Origin: Nocardia vinacea
Lineage (GTDB): Bacteria > Actinomycetota > Actinomycetes > Mycobacteriales > Mycobacteriaceae
Assembly: GCF_035920345.1 (NCBI RefSeq)
Contig: NZ_CP109149.1
Coordinates: forward strand, 5,766,001 to 5,830,000
Reading direction: 5' to 3'
Length of the DNA stretch: 64,000 bases
Shown here: positions 18,748 through 28,969 of the stretch, in pieces
Numbering within the stretch: the first letter of the stretch is position 1
Layout of the letters: every line of letters begins with the position of its first letter
Made by a program: the position numbers and the translations under genes
The notes under the pieces: generated by a model
What the model saw: the letters and a program-made list of their open reading frames with translations, nothing else
Databases searched by the model: none
Told to the model about the DNA's origin: nothing

Positions 18748-20349
18748 GTGACCCAGGTGACCGACAAGCGCGCGACCCTAGCCAAGGCCGTGCCCTCTTG
18801 GTCGAGCCCCGCGCCCCTGCGTCCATCGCCCGACTTCGGGCCGCTCGACAAGCTCCAGGGGTGGGTGGTCACCGCGGTACTCACCGCGATCGCGGCGTTG
18901 ACGCGGTTCATCCTGTTGGACTATCCGACCGACGCCTACACCCCGGTCTTCGACGAGAAGCATTACGCGCCACAGGCCTGGCAGATCCTCACCGGCGGCG
19001 GCGTCGAGGACAATCCCGCATACGGGTTGGTGGTGCATCCCCCGATCGGCAAACAGCTCATCGCGGTGGGTGAGTGGATGTTCGGCTACAACGGCTGGGG
19101 TTGGCGATTCAGCGCGGCGCTGGCGGGCACGATCCTGGTGCTGCTGGTCATCCGGATCGTGCGCCGGATGGCGCGGTCCACCCTGGTCGGCGCGATCGCG
19201 GGCATTCTGCTGATCGCCGACGGACTCACCTTCGTCTCCTCGCGCATCGGCATGCTCGACATCTTCATGGGTGTGCTGGTCACCGCGGCATTCGGCTGTC
19301 TGATCGTGGACCGCGACGAGGTGCGCGCCCGAATCGCCAAGGCGGACTACGAGGGTCGAATCGATGCGAGCGAATGGGGTCCGCGACTAGGAGTGCGCTG
19401 GTGGCGCTTCGGCGCCGGTGTACTGCTCGGACTGTCCTGCGGCACAAAGTGGTCCGGGATGTACTTCATCCTCGCGTTCGGGCTGATGAGCGTCTATTTC
19501 GACGTCTCCGCGCGGCGCGCCTACGGTGTGCGTCGGCCCTGGGTCGGCACGGCGGTGCGTGATGTCGGGCCCGCGCTGTACTCGTTGGTGCTGATTCCGC
19601 TCGGGGTGTACCTGGCCAGCTACTGGGCCTGGTTCGCCAGTGAGGACGGCGTCTTCCGCTATTCGGTCGGCAATCAGGTCGGTCGCGATGGACCGTGGTC
19701 GTGGCTGCCGAATGCACTGCGCTCGCTGTGGTACTACAGCGGCGAAACGCTGCGCTTCCACGAAGGTCTGACCAATTCGGCCGGTAACCATCACCCCTGG
19801 GAATCCAAGCCGTGGACCTGGTCGATGGGGCTGCGGCCGATGCTCTACTACTACGCCGACACCGGTGTCACCGGGTGCGGTCAGACCCAGTGCGTGAAGG
19901 CCGTGATGCTCATCGGCACCCCGGCGATCTGGTGGATCGCATTCCCGGTGCTGGGCTGGATGCTGTGGCGCAGTGTGGTCCGTCGGGACTGGCGCTATGC
20001 GGCGGTGCTCACCGGATACGGCGCCGGACTCATTCCCTGGTTCTTCACCCTCGATCGGCAGATGTACTACTTCTACGCCGTGCCGCTGGCCCCGTTCCTG
20101 GTGATGGGGATCGCTCTGGTGTGCGGCGATATTCTCGGCCCGGCCCGATCGGTGCACATACCGCGAAGTCCGGCGGGCACCTATCTGCCCGCGCTGCCCA
20201 GTGAACGGCGCAGTCTCGGACTGCTCGCGGTCTGCATCTACCTCGGCCTGGTGATCGCCAATTTCATCTGGCTCTGGCCGATTCTGACCGCGTTGCCGAT
20301 TACGCCCGGTAACTGGCACGACCATCTCTGGCTGCCCAGTTGGCGCTGA
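18748..20349 (+). CDS. pmt: Protein O-mannosyltransferase (GT39)
   Basis: A 533-residue polytopic membrane enzyme that transfers mannose from polyprenyl-phosphate-mannose to Ser/Thr of exported proteins, homologous to M. tuberculosis Rv1002c. The catalytic acidic pair is in VFDEKHYAPQAWQ in the first extracytoplasmic loop, and many hydrophobic segments follow (GTILVLLVIRIV, AIAGILLIADGL and later ones). The GTG at 18748 (VTQVTDKRATL) was chosen; the frame is open to 18682. It lies between rsmI and arcA, as in mycobacteria. Confidence 0.92.
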   Translation: MTQVTDKRATLAKAVPSWSSPAPLRPSPDFGPLDKLQGWVVTAVLTAIAALTRFILLDYPTDAYTPVFDEKHYAPQAWQILTGGGVEDNPAYGLVVHPPIGKQLIAVGEWMFGYNGWGWRFSAALAGTILVLLVIRIVRRMARSTLVGAIAGILLIADGLTFVSSRIGMLDIFMGVLVTAAFGCLIVDRDEVRARIAKADYEGRIDASEWGPRLGVRWWRFGAGVLLGLSCGTKWSGMYFILAFGLMSVYFDVSARRAYGVRRPWVGTAVRDVGPALYSLVLIPLGVYLASYWAWFASEDGVFRYSVGNQVGRDGPWSWLPNALRSLWYYSGETLRFHEGLTNSAGNHHPWESKPWTWSMGLRPMLYYYADTGVTGCGQTQCVKAVMLIGTPAIWWIAFPVLGWMLWRSVVRRDWRYAAVLTGYGAGLIPWFFTLDRQMYYFYAVPLAPFLVMGIALVCGDILGPARSVHIPRSPAGTYLPALPSERRSLGLLAVCIYLGLVIANFIWLWPILTALPITPGNWHDHLWLPSWR

Positions 20350-20352
20350 GGA

Positions 20353-20712
20353 CTAACTCTCCAGAGCCGCCCTGACGTACTTCAGGGCCGCCTCGTCATC
20401 GAGACCGAGCCGTCGAATGGTGGCGACGTAATCAGTTGCGGCGCGCCCTGCCAGATCTTTCGTCGGGTCACCCGAGGACGCGATGAAAGATCCTTGCCTG
20501 CCCCGGGTTTCGACGACCCCATCGGCCTCGAGTTCCCGATAGGCACGAGCGACCGTATTCGGCGCCAGCCCGAGTTGCGCGGCCAGAGCTCGCACCGTCG
20601 GGATCTTCGTTCCCGCCGTCAACTCCCCCGAACGCACCTGCGCGATGACACCCAGCCGCAACTGCTCGTAGGGCGGAATCGACGAATCGTGGGTCACGGT
20701 AATAGTGAACAT
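20353..20712 (-). CDS. GntR-family regulator, YtrA-like
   Basis: A short 119-residue GntR regulator. The winged-helix domain (PPYEQLRLGVIAQVRSGEL, then PTVRALAAQLGLAPNTVARAYRELE) fills most of the protein, and the effector domain is only a short helical tail, which is the YtrA subfamily form. The start at 20712 lies seven bases after the arcA stop on the same strand, so it is probably read from the arcA transcript. Its targets are not evident. Confidence 0.88.
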   Translation of the reverse strand: MFTITVTHDSSIPPYEQLRLGVIAQVRSGELTAGTKIPTVRALAAQLGLAPNTVARAYRELEADGVVETRGRQGSFIASSGDPTKDLAGRAATDYVATIRRLGLDDEAALKYVRAALES

Positions 20713-20719
20713 CGCACGC

Positions 20720-22036
20720 TCACACGTCATCTCGGGACAGCGGGCAGGACATGCACCGCGGTCCGCCACGGCCGGAACCCAATTCGGAGCCCGGGATGCG
20801 CAGCACCTCGATGCCCGCGTCCTCGAGCCGCGCATTGGTCATATCGTTGCGCTCGTAGGCGACGACCACGCCGGGCGCGAGCGCCAGCGTGTTGTTGCCG
20901 TCGTCCCACTGCTCACGTTCGGCGGTGACCACATCGAGCCCGGTATCGATGACCCGCAGCTTGCCGATGCCCATCGCATCCGCGGCCGCCGGCAGGAACG
21001 GATCGGGGCCGCGCATGCTGACCCGGGCCTGGTCGTTGCGTCCGCCGCCGAAATAGGCATCGGGCCCAGCGTCCTCGCGATGAATCGTGAACGCGCACAG
21101 CGAATCCCGGACCGCGGGATACATCACGACGGCATCGGTGTCGACCATGGTGCAAACCGTGTCCAGGTGCATGGTCGCGCGATTCTGCGCGATCGGGACG
21201 ACCAGCACCGTGTGGGCGAGATCGTCGTCGAACAGACTGCGCGCCAACGCTTCCGCGCCCGCGGGCGAGGTGCGCTCGCCGACCCCGACCGCGACCACGC
21301 CGTGCGCGAGCAACAGCACATCACCGCCCTCGATCGGCGCGGTATGCGATTCGTAGGCCCGCCGCACGCCGAGGAAGCGCGGATGGAATGCGTAGATGAG
21401 ATCGGTCAGCGAGGTCTCGCGCATCCGGGCGGGCAGGGCGAGTGAGGTGATCGCCACCCTCGGGCCGACCCAGAAGGACGAATCCCTGGTGAACAGCAGA
21501 TTCGGCAGCGGATCGATGACGAAATCCGCACCGTGGTGCATGCGCCGTACCAGCGAGGTGTTGTCCCCCTCGAAGGGCAGTTCGTCGAAGGTCATCCCGG
21601 CCATCAGGATATTGGCCAGATCCCTGGCCCGGACGCCGCGCAGGAAGGCCGCGAGCTCGTCGGCCAGCATATGTCCGAGTTTGCGTGCGTCGACCGCGCC
21701 GGAGATGCCCTGGATGCGGGCCGCGCCGCTGACCGAGAGCGTTTCGGCGAGCAGATCGGCGAGCAGCAGCACCTCGACTCCGCGTTCGCGCAGCACCCCG
21801 GAGAAGATGTCGTGCTCCTGCTGGGCCCGCTCGACCCAGGGAATGCCGTCGAAGAGCAATTGATCGTTATTGCGCGGGGTCAGCCGCCGCAATTCGTCGC
21901 CGGGCCGGTGCAGCAGCACCGTGCGCAGGGTCCCGACCTCCGAGCTGACCGCTAGCCGACCGCCCGGATCGCCGACACCGTCCAACTCATCGTCCGCACC
22001 GCCATCGTGCCCCGCCCGCACCACGTCTGCTCCCAT
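20720..22036 (-). CDS. arcA: Arginine deiminase
   Basis: ArcA hydrolyses arginine to citrulline and ammonia. The 438-residue protein has [18 protein letters not shown] at the N-terminus, [16 protein letters not shown], and the C-terminal active-site segment [15 protein letters not shown] with the nucleophilic Cys. The start MGADVVRAG at 22036 precedes the family similarity; the frame is open to 22075. The arcB and arcC genes of a full deiminase operon are absent, as in mycobacteria. A GntR gene follows. Confidence 0.95.
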   Translation of the reverse strand: MGADVVRAGHDGGADDELDGVGDPGGRLAVSSEVGTLRTVLLHRPGDELRRLTPRNNDQLLFDGIPWVERAQQEHDIFSGVLRERGVEVLLLADLLAETLSVSGAARIQGISGAVDARKLGHMLADELAAFLRGVRARDLANILMAGMTFDELPFEGDNTSLVRRMHHGADFVIDPLPNLLFTRDSSFWVGPRVAITSLALPARMRETSLTDLIYAFHPRFLGVRRAYESHTAPIEGGDVLLLAHGVVAVGVGERTSPAGAEALARSLFDDDLAHTVLVVPIAQNRATMHLDTVCTMVDTDAVVMYPAVRDSLCAFTIHREDAGPDAYFGGGRNDQARVSMRGPDPFLPAAADAMGIGKLRVIDTGLDVVTAEREQWDDGNNTLALAPGVVVAYERNDMTNARLEDAGIEVLRIPGSELGSGRGGPRCMSCPLSRDDV

Positions 22037-22110
22037 GATCCGACCGTAGTTCGCCGAGGGCGTAAGAGCACGCAATTGGGTGTCTCCGATTCCGACCCCA
22101 GCACACCCTA

Positions 22111-22130
22111 ACCTGAAGTATTGTTTAGGT
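22111..22130. promoter_or_regulatory. MerR/SoxR-type dyad in the soxR promoter
   Basis: ACCTGAA (22111-22117) and TTTAGGT (22124-22130) are inverted with a six-base spacer and one mismatch, giving a 20-base dyad 15 bases before the soxR start codon. MerR-family activators bind such spacers within long promoters, so autoregulation is likely. Confidence 0.5.
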
Positions 22131-22145
22131 GAATGGAGGAGCGTG

Positions 22146-22631
22146 ATGTCGACAACCGATTGGCGAGCGAAGGAGCTGACCCCCGGGCAGCTGTCCGAGC
22201 GTAGCGGAGTAGCGGTCTCCGCGTTGCACTTCTACGAACGCGAGGGTCTCATTTCGAGTCGTCGCACGAGTGGAAATCAACGCAGATACGCGCGCGAAAC
22301 GCTGCGTCGCGTCGCCTTCATCCGCATCTCCCAGCGGGTCGGCATTCCATTGAGCGAAATCCGCGCCGCACTGGACAAACTCCCAGAAGGCCGCACCCCG
22401 ACCCGGCGCGACTGGGAGACCCTGTCCACCACATGGCAGGCCGACCTCGACGACCGCATCACCCAGCTGACTCGCCTGCGCGACAACCTGACCGGCTGCA
22501 TCGGCTGCGGCTGCCTGTCGCTCGGCAGCTGCCGACTGGTCAACGAACACGACCGCCTCGGCGAACAGGGACCGGGCGCCCGCGTGCTCGATGTGACGCT
22601 CAACTGCCCATCGAAGCCAGCAGCCTGCTGA
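22146..22631 (+). CDS. soxR: Redox-sensitive transcriptional activator SoxR
   Basis: A 161-residue MerR-family regulator with a [2Fe-2S] cluster that senses redox-cycling compounds. The HTH (residues 11-60) includes [13 protein letters not shown]. The cluster ligands C118, C121, C123 and C129 follow the SoxR pattern C-x2-C-x-C-x5-C in [12 protein letters not shown]. The gene is convergent with the next SDR and overlaps its 3' end by 32 bases. A dyad in its own promoter suggests autoregulation. No soxS is expected in actinobacteria; targets are likely elsewhere. Confidence 0.95.
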   Translation: MSTTDWRAKELTPGQLSERSGVAVSALHFYEREGLISSRRTSGNQRRYARETLRRVAFIRISQRVGIPLSEIRAALDKLPEGRTPTRRDWETLSTTWQADLDDRITQLTRLRDNLTGCIGCGCLSLGSCRLVNEHDRLGEQGPGARVLDVTLNCPSKPAAC

Positions 22632-23478
22632 ACCGATCGCTGGTGCGGCGAATCACGAATTCGTAGGGGTAGGCGAATTTGCGGGCCCACCAATAGCCGA
22701 AGCGGATATCGAAAGAGGTATAGACGAGGAACCGATTGCGCTCGATACCGCGAAGGATCGCAGCCGCAACATGTTCCGGCGATGCGGCATGCTTGGTGAA
22801 CGCGGTGGTGAGTCGCTTTATCCTCGGGTCTTCCCTGTCCACGCCGACCAGCTCGACGCTCTGCACCAGCGGTGTGTTCACCGCGCCGGGCACCACCAGA
22901 TGCACCGAAATATCGTGGCGCCGTAGGTCGAATCGCAGAACCTCGGAAACACCGCGGATGCCGAATTTGCCCGCGCTGTAGGCGGCGTGCCATGGCAGCG
23001 CGAGGATTCCGGCCGCCGAGGAGACATTCACGAGTGCCCCACCGCGTTTCGCCCGGACCATCGGCGGCACGAAGTTCTCGATCACATGGATGGGGCCCAT
23101 CAGGTTGACGTCCACCATCTTGCGCCAGTGGCGGTGCTCGAAGTTCTCGACGGTGCCCCAGATGGAGGTGCCCGCGATATTCATGACGATATCGAGGCTG
23201 CCGAATTCGGCATGCACGTCGGTGGCGAAGGCGGTGACCGCGTCGTAGTCGGTGATATCCAGGGCACGCGCGGCGAGCACGGTGCCGCCCGCCTCCTTGA
23301 TGGTGCGAACCGTATCCTCGAGGCCCTCGGCATTGATATCGGTCAGCACCAGTTCGGCACCCCCGGCCGCGGATGCCACGGCGGTCGCCCGGCCTATCCC
23401 GCTCGCCGCCCCGGTGACGAGCACCTTCGCATCCCGCACTGTCTTCCTGCGCCCAAAGCCAAGCACACCGGATCCCAT
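22600..23478 (-). CDS. SDR-family oxidoreductase
   Basis: A 292-residue SDR. It has [15 protein letters not shown], the catalytic Ser in NVSSAAG and YSAGKFG for Tyr-x-x-x-Lys. The C-terminal extension ([20 protein letters not shown]) is common in a mycolate-bacteria subgroup of SDRs that handle lipid-like substrates. The start [12 protein letters not shown] (23478) was taken because it directly precedes the cofactor domain; the frame is open to 23691. Its 3' end overlaps soxR. Confidence 0.88.
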   Translation of the reverse strand: MGSGVLGFGRRKTVRDAKVLVTGAASGIGRATAVASAAGGAELVLTDINAEGLEDTVRTIKEAGGTVLAARALDITDYDAVTAFATDVHAEFGSLDIVMNIAGTSIWGTVENFEHRHWRKMVDVNLMGPIHVIENFVPPMVRAKRGGALVNVSSAAGILALPWHAAYSAGKFGIRGVSEVLRFDLRRHDISVHLVVPGAVNTPLVQSVELVGVDREDPRIKRLTTAFTKHAASPEHVAAAILRGIERNRFLVYTSFDIRFGYWWARKFAYPYEFVIRRTSDRFSRLLASMGS

Positions 23479-23581
23479 CTCGAATATCCCCAATCGGTTG
23501 CACGCAGGGTACGCGGCAACCGTCACGTTCCGACGTTCATACGGCCGAAGCGGGTCGGGTAGTTCGAATCGGGACGGCAGG

Positions 23582-24709
23582 TTACCGCCCGAGCACCGCC
23601 AGCATCCCCGCGACAGCCCGCGGCCATGTGAACTGCTCAGCCCGGCTGCGCGCTGCCTTCCGGCGACCGGCGGTCGGCATCGCGAGCACATCGGTGACCG
23701 CCTCGGCGAAGGCGGATGGGCGATCGGCGGCGACCGCGCCGCATTCGGCGGTGACGATATCGGCGAGCGCTGAGGATCGGCTGGCGACGACCGGCGTACC
23801 TGCGGCCAATGCCTCTAGTGCGGCGAGTCCGAAGGTTTCGTGCGGTCCCGGTGCCAGCGAAACATCGGCGGTAGCAAGTAGTTTCGCCACCATTGCCCGA
23901 TCGGTGATGAATCCGGTGAAGTGCACCGCAGGCAGACCGCCGGTCAGCGGCGGCAAAGAACGGGCCCGACGCTCCAGGGCTTCCCGCCGCGGCCCCTCCC
24001 CCGCCACGACCAGCCGGGCCTCGATACCCGCCTTGCGCAGCGCGCCGATGGCTTCGATGCTGCGATCCACCCGCTTCTCCACCGACAATCTGCCGCAGTG
24101 CACCAGCAGCGGATGCCCTGGCACGCCTAGATCGGCGCGCAAGCGATAGTCGCGGCGACGCGGGCTGAACAGCTCCAGATCCACTCCGAGCGGCACCAGT
24201 TCGACATTGGGCGCGTCGATGCGCAGGAACTCCGCGCGCGCGAATTCCGTTGTGCAGACCACGATGTCGTAGTCATCCGCAGTCCGCCGATTGGCGATAT
24301 CGGCGCATCGGCGAGCCACCGGGCCGGGCATGACCTGGCCGAGCAGTCGGTCCAGACGCTCGTGCGAGATCATTACGCTCGCCACGTCGCGGGTCCGCGC
24401 CCAGCGTCCGAATCCCCGCAGCGTCAGCCGGTCCGAAACCTCGAGCACGTCCGGCCGCAACCCGGCCAGCACATCGGCCACCCGGCGCGGATCCGCCGCC
24501 CGATAGCCTCCGGTCCACGGAATCGCCAAGGCCGGCAGGGTGATCCGCACCGCACCGGTCGGCAGGATCTCCTCGGCCCGGCGCGGTCCGGGCACGATCA
24601 GCACCACTTCGTGCCCGGCGGCAACATAGCCCTCGCCCAAGTGGTGCAAAGCGGTGCGCAGCCCACCCGACCGCGGACCGTAGAAGTTCGCCAGCTGCAC
24701 GATGCGCAC
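23582..24709 (-). CDS. GT4 glycosyltransferase, PimC-like mannosyltransferase
   Basis: A 375-residue GT-B glycosyltransferase. The N-terminus VRIVQLANFYGPRSGGLRTAL and later EVSDRLTLRGFGRW, HCGRLSVEKRVDRS and APGPHETFGLAALEAL match the PimC-type phosphatidylinositol-mannoside mannosyltransferases of mycobacteria as I recall them. The EX7E donor motif lies in HETFGLAALE. The likely donor is GDP-mannose and the likely product is a PIM glycolipid at the cytoplasmic membrane face; this is inference. The GTG at 24709 was chosen; the frame runs to 24847. Confidence 0.82.
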   Translation of the reverse strand: MRIVQLANFYGPRSGGLRTALHHLGEGYVAAGHEVVLIVPGPRRAEEILPTGAVRITLPALAIPWTGGYRAADPRRVADVLAGLRPDVLEVSDRLTLRGFGRWARTRDVASVMISHERLDRLLGQVMPGPVARRCADIANRRTADDYDIVVCTTEFARAEFLRIDAPNVELVPLGVDLELFSPRRRDYRLRADLGVPGHPLLVHCGRLSVEKRVDRSIEAIGALRKAGIEARLVVAGEGPRREALERRARSLPPLTGGLPAVHFTGFITDRAMVAKLLATADVSLAPGPHETFGLAALEALAAGTPVVASRSSALADIVTAECGAVAADRPSAFAEAVTDVLAMPTAGRRKAARSRAEQFTWPRAVAGMLAVLGR

Positions 24710-24936
24710 ATCGCCGATCGTGCAGCGAATCGGGTTCCCCCCGGAACCGATGCGCCCAACACCGCATGAACACCCGTGAAAGACCCTGCTAACGGGTATC
24801 GGGTTCGCACCACACTCGGATGCACTTCCGAGATTTCGCGCACCCAATCCCTGGTGCGATCACCATCCGCGACCCAGCGTCGGCTCCTGGTCATGGCCGA
24901 GCGTTTCGATCAGCAGTCACGGACCGGGTGTGCCGG

Positions 24937-26805
24937 TCACGCGCGCGTGGTGCCCCGGCCCGCCCTGGGCAGATCGAGATCCAGCGGGATGCGCCCGACG
25001 GCCAGATGCGCCTCGACCTCGTCGGCGGGCATCGGCCGCGCGATCAGAAACCCTTGCGCCCGATAGCAACCCAGCCCGACCAGGGTCCGCGCGGCCACCG
25101 GCGTCTCGACGCCTTCCCCGACCACACCGAGTCCGAACGACCCGGCCAACCCGATAATGGATTTCACGATCGCCAGATCATCGGTGCTCGCGCCGAGGCG
25201 CTGCACGAAGCCGCGGTCGATCTTCACCGCGTCGACCGGAAGCGCCTTCAGATGCGAGAGCGAGCTGTATCCGGTGCCGAAATCGTCGATGGCGATCTGC
25301 ACGCCCATTCGCTTGAGTCCGCGCAGCGTGACCTGGGTGCGCGCCAGATCCTGCACGACCACGTGTTCGGTGATCTCCAGACAGACCGAACTGCCGTCGA
25401 TCCCGAACAGCCGCAGAATATCCTCGATCCGCTCCACGAAATCCAGGCTGACCAGCTGAACCGGCGAAACATTGATCCGCATCACCACATTCGCCGCCAG
25501 CCCCCGCCTGCGCCATTCGGCGAATTGAGCACAGGCCGAGCGGATCACCCAGCGCCCCAGCTCACCCGCGAGATTGGTGGCCTCGGCAACTGTGACGAAC
25601 GCACCGGGCGGCAGCAGTCCCCTGGTCGGATGTAACCAGCGCACCAGCGCCTCCAGCGCCACCACCCGGCCGGTGCGCAGATCGACCTCGGGCTGATAGT
25701 GCAGCAGCAGCGAGCCGTCGGAGACCGCGCCACGCAGATTCAGCTCCACATCGTCCTGCAGTTCGAACTGCGCGCGCATGGCGTCGGTGAAGACCGCGAC
25801 ACCGTTGCCGCCGCCCGATTTCGCCGACAGCAGCGCGTGATCGGCCCGGCGCAGCACATCCGCGACCGTGGTCTCCCCCGGAACACCCACCGCGACACCG
25901 ACGCTGGCGCCGCGGCTGACCGATTCCCCGCCGACGGTCACCCGCCGTCCGATGAGCTGCTGAATCCGCGTCGCCTCCAATTCGGCCGCCACCGCATCCA
26001 TCGGTTTGGCCGGCACGATGACGAATTCGTCGCCGCCGAGTCGGGCGATCATGTCATTGGAATCGAGATTCTCCCGCAATCGCGAGGAGAGCGTGCGAAT
26101 GAAGTTGTCCCCCGCGGTATGTCCGAGAAAATCGTTGAGCGCTTTGAGCCGGTCGAGATCGAGGAAGAAGGCGGCAACCGGGCCGGGACTTCCCTGTCTG
26201 AGCCGCTCCTCCATATGTTCGAGCAGCGCCCGCCGGTTCGCCAACCCGGTCAGATCGTCGTGCAGGGCGATATAGCGCAATCGTTCCTCGGCCACGACGC
26301 GCGCCTGCAACTGGGCGAAGAGTGCGGCGATCGCCTTGAGCACGTTCAGTTCCCGGGTGCTCCAGTCGCGATCGCCCTGTTTGATGAATCCCAGCACGCC
26401 GGTCGACTCGCCGCGCGACAACAGCGGCACCGCAGCCATCGCGACCTGCGGAATACCCGACGAACGCCGGATAGTCTCCTGATAATCGGCGGATTGCTGG
26501 GACGGCCGCACAATGATCGGCTCGGTCGCGTGTTCCAATTCCCGGAATACCGAGTCGGCGTGCTCGAAATGCACGATCTTCAGCGGGTCCGGATCCGGTA
26601 TGTCACCACGGTGCGGCCACTCCGCGATGAGCACGGTCGCCCGCTGCTCTCTATCGGTATGGCGTAGATAGCTGAAATCGACATCGAAATGCTCGACCAA
26701 CCTGGCCAGCACGCGTTCACTCGCCGCCACCATCGTTGTGGCGTCGACGCCCATCAACTCGGAGGCGACCTGGGTCACCAATGAGTCGAGCGTTCGCCGA
26801 GGCAC
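24937..26805 (-). CDS. GAF-GGDEF-EAL cyclic-di-GMP enzyme (Rv1354c-like)
   Basis: A 622-residue three-domain protein. A GAF sensor covers about residues 20-170, a diguanylate cyclase domain follows with an intact GGDEF (257-261), and an EAL phosphodiesterase domain (about 355-605) has EALVRW, INVSPVQL, ITEHV, DDFGTGYSSL, KIDRGFV and GEGVET. Both catalytic sites look complete, so it may both make and degrade c-di-GMP under GAF control. The RxxD inhibitory site before GGDEF is not visible. The GTG at 26805 lies just after the stop of the upstream gene (26822) with a GGAG site, so the two are in one operon. The same domain order and neighbour occur in M. tuberculosis Rv1354c/Rv1355c. Confidence 0.9.
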   Translation of the reverse strand: MPRRTLDSLVTQVASELMGVDATTMVAASERVLARLVEHFDVDFSYLRHTDREQRATVLIAEWPHRGDIPDPDPLKIVHFEHADSVFRELEHATEPIIVRPSQQSADYQETIRRSSGIPQVAMAAVPLLSRGESTGVLGFIKQGDRDWSTRELNVLKAIAALFAQLQARVVAEERLRYIALHDDLTGLANRRALLEHMEERLRQGSPGPVAAFFLDLDRLKALNDFLGHTAGDNFIRTLSSRLRENLDSNDMIARLGGDEFVIVPAKPMDAVAAELEATRIQQLIGRRVTVGGESVSRGASVGVAVGVPGETTVADVLRRADHALLSAKSGGGNGVAVFTDAMRAQFELQDDVELNLRGAVSDGSLLLHYQPEVDLRTGRVVALEALVRWLHPTRGLLPPGAFVTVAEATNLAGELGRWVIRSACAQFAEWRRRGLAANVVMRINVSPVQLVSLDFVERIEDILRLFGIDGSSVCLEITEHVVVQDLARTQVTLRGLKRMGVQIAIDDFGTGYSSLSHLKALPVDAVKIDRGFVQRLGASTDDLAIVKSIIGLAGSFGLGVVGEGVETPVAARTLVGLGCYRAQGFLIARPMPADEVEAHLAVGRIPLDLDLPRAGRGTTRA

Positions 26806-26821
26806 CCTATCTCCGATCGCG

Positions 26822-28969
26822 CTAGCTGCGGTTGCCCGCGCCCGGCACTGGAAGCCGCCTGCTGCGGACCGTGGCTGCTGCCGCATAGCTCAGGCGAAGC
26901 ACCAATGCCATGATCTCATGCCCAGGCACTCCCAGCAGGTCCAGGAAACGGCCCTGAAGTGACGTAAGTGTATCCGCGAAATCCGGTGAAATCCCTTTCA
27001 GCTCGTCGGGGTGCCGCGCATAAAGGAACAAAGGCGAGACCGGTTGCACCGCAAGACCGAGCCGTTGCGCCGCGATCCAGACCCGCTGCACGGCCGCGCC
27101 GCCGCCGGCGTAGTCGGCAAGTGATACCGACTCTGCTCCGGATCGACGCGGAAAAGTTATCGCGAGCAGCGCCGAACTCGACAGCACGCGATCGCGGCTG
27201 TACTCGCCGAGCGCGGTCCCGCCGGACCATTCGCGCAGCCGATCCATGACATCCGAGCGCTGCCCGATCTGAATTTTGGCCTGCTCGTCGGCGGCCAATT
27301 CCATACTCCGGATATCGATCCCGGTGCGCGGATCCTCGCCGGGCCAGCGCAGTTCGCCGAACATCTCCTGATGCAGACGTGGAGTCAGATAGCGAATGCG
27401 ATCGGATTCGCCCACCAGCGCGGCCGCGGCGGCGAGCTCATCGGGTGCGGTGATGGCATGGACCGCCGCATCAGTGGCGGCCGCGTCCAGGGCAGGTAGG
27501 ACATGATCGGCTAGCGGCGCGCCCGCGCCGAGGTGTCGGTTCGTCTCGCGGGTCAGCGTGGCCGGATAGTCCGCGGCCAGTGCGGCATCGGTGCCGTTGC
27601 CGAGGTGTAGCACCGCTGAAAATGGGGTGGAGTTGTTCTCGATGAACTCGTGCGCGCCGAGTATGCCGTGCGCGGCGGCCGCGGCGCGGGCGTTGTAGAG
27701 CGCCGCGCCGATCGATACCGCGCTGGCGCGATAGCCGATATCCAGTGCCGACGAGCGGGTTCGGACGAGATCGATGCGCAGCTCGTCGCCATCGACCCGC
27801 AGGTACCACGGTTGGGTATTGCCGCCCGACGGCGCCCGCTGCGCGGATTCGAGGACCTTCTCGACGGCGGACCCGTGCGGGTCCGGAACACCGCCTTCGG
27901 GCACCGGAAATTCGTCGGACACCTTCTCGCACACCGGCTCCGGTTCGGCCAGCTCGTCGAGACCACGCTCCAGATCGAACCGGGTCCGGCCCGAGGACAA
28001 CTTGTGCCCGAGCCCGACCCGGCGCACCGCCGCCGCCACGATGGCCGCGCCCAGCTGTACGTCACCGCCGAGTTGCGGCCAGGTGGTCACGGTTTCGTCG
28101 ATCTCGACCAGACTCGCCGCCATCCGCGCGGATAGCTCTTTCGGGTCGAGAATCCGCATGACGTGCGGCGCCTTGTCCTTGGTGGACAACCCGCGCAGAT
28201 CCGCGCCTACCGTCGCGCCGAGCAGACCGTGGAACGTCGGACGGTCCGGTTCCAGGTCGTAGCGCTCGACATCGAGCAGGCCGCGATCGCTGGTATCCAT
28301 CAACAGCGGAAGGCGGTGTCGGCGTGCACCTTCCCGGACGGCGAACTTGATATCGAGCGAATCGCATTCCTCGACGACCAGCGACAACCCGTGCAGGAAT
28401 GCGTCGACGCTGTCCTCGTCCACGCCCGCGGTGGCGACCTCGACCGGCAGATACGGATCGAGTTCGGCGATCCGACGTGCGGTCACGATGGATTTGTTCA
28501 CACCGATATCGAAGATCCCGCCGGGCACCCGATTCAGATTCGACAGCTCGATATCGTCGAAATCAGCCAGGCGCAATAAGCCGCAGGTGCCTTCCAGGGC
28601 CAATGTGTAAGCGACAGCGTGCCCGACGCTCTGTCCGACCACCCCGATCGCGAGACCGGCGCAACGCTCCTGTTCGGCGCGGGTGAGCTTGTTCTGGTTG
28701 CGGTCCAATCGAATTGCCCGAAATGTCTTTTCACCGGGCAAACCGACGAGCGTGCGCCGCCACGGGTAATAGACCCAACGGTCCGTTTCCGGCCCACCGA
28801 GATCCGCCGGCGGCCGACGCACCTTGGCGAGTTCGGCGCGCAGCACATCACGCAGGTCGAGAATGCGGACCTGCGGCGATTTCCGTAATTGCACGAGGAT
28901 CCGTGCGTCGTCGGTGGCATTTTCATCGAGAATCAGCGGGCGGTGGTCCGCGGTGAGCTCACCGTTCAT
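26822..28969 (-). CDS. ThiF/E1-like Rossmann domain fused to nitroreductase domain (Rv1355c family)
   Basis: A 715-residue fusion. Residues about 100-330 are a ThiF/MoeB-like E1 domain: GVVGQSVGHAVAYTLALEG, then LADFDDIELSNLNR, the usual ATP and adenylation segments. Residues about 370-700 are a nitroreductase-like flavin domain beginning SAQRAPSGGNTQPWYLR. No CxxC zinc pairs of MoeB are seen. The family is known as Rv1355c (sometimes labelled MoeY), without a proven reaction. It overlaps the upstream acyltransferase-like gene by four bases (ATGA) and is followed by the GGDEF-EAL gene. Confidence 0.88.
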   Translation of the reverse strand: MNGELTADHRPLILDENATDDARILVQLRKSPQVRILDLRDVLRAELAKVRRPPADLGGPETDRWVYYPWRRTLVGLPGEKTFRAIRLDRNQNKLTRAEQERCAGLAIGVVGQSVGHAVAYTLALEGTCGLLRLADFDDIELSNLNRVPGGIFDIGVNKSIVTARRIAELDPYLPVEVATAGVDEDSVDAFLHGLSLVVEECDSLDIKFAVREGARRHRLPLLMDTSDRGLLDVERYDLEPDRPTFHGLLGATVGADLRGLSTKDKAPHVMRILDPKELSARMAASLVEIDETVTTWPQLGGDVQLGAAIVAAAVRRVGLGHKLSSGRTRFDLERGLDELAEPEPVCEKVSDEFPVPEGGVPDPHGSAVEKVLESAQRAPSGGNTQPWYLRVDGDELRIDLVRTRSSALDIGYRASAVSIGAALYNARAAAAAHGILGAHEFIENNSTPFSAVLHLGNGTDAALAADYPATLTRETNRHLGAGAPLADHVLPALDAAATDAAVHAITAPDELAAAAALVGESDRIRYLTPRLHQEMFGELRWPGEDPRTGIDIRSMELAADEQAKIQIGQRSDVMDRLREWSGGTALGEYSRDRVLSSSALLAITFPRRSGAESVSLADYAGGGAAVQRVWIAAQRLGLAVQPVSPLFLYARHPDELKGISPDFADTLTSLQGRFLDLLGVPGHEIMALVLRLSYAAAATVRSRRLPVPGAGNRS

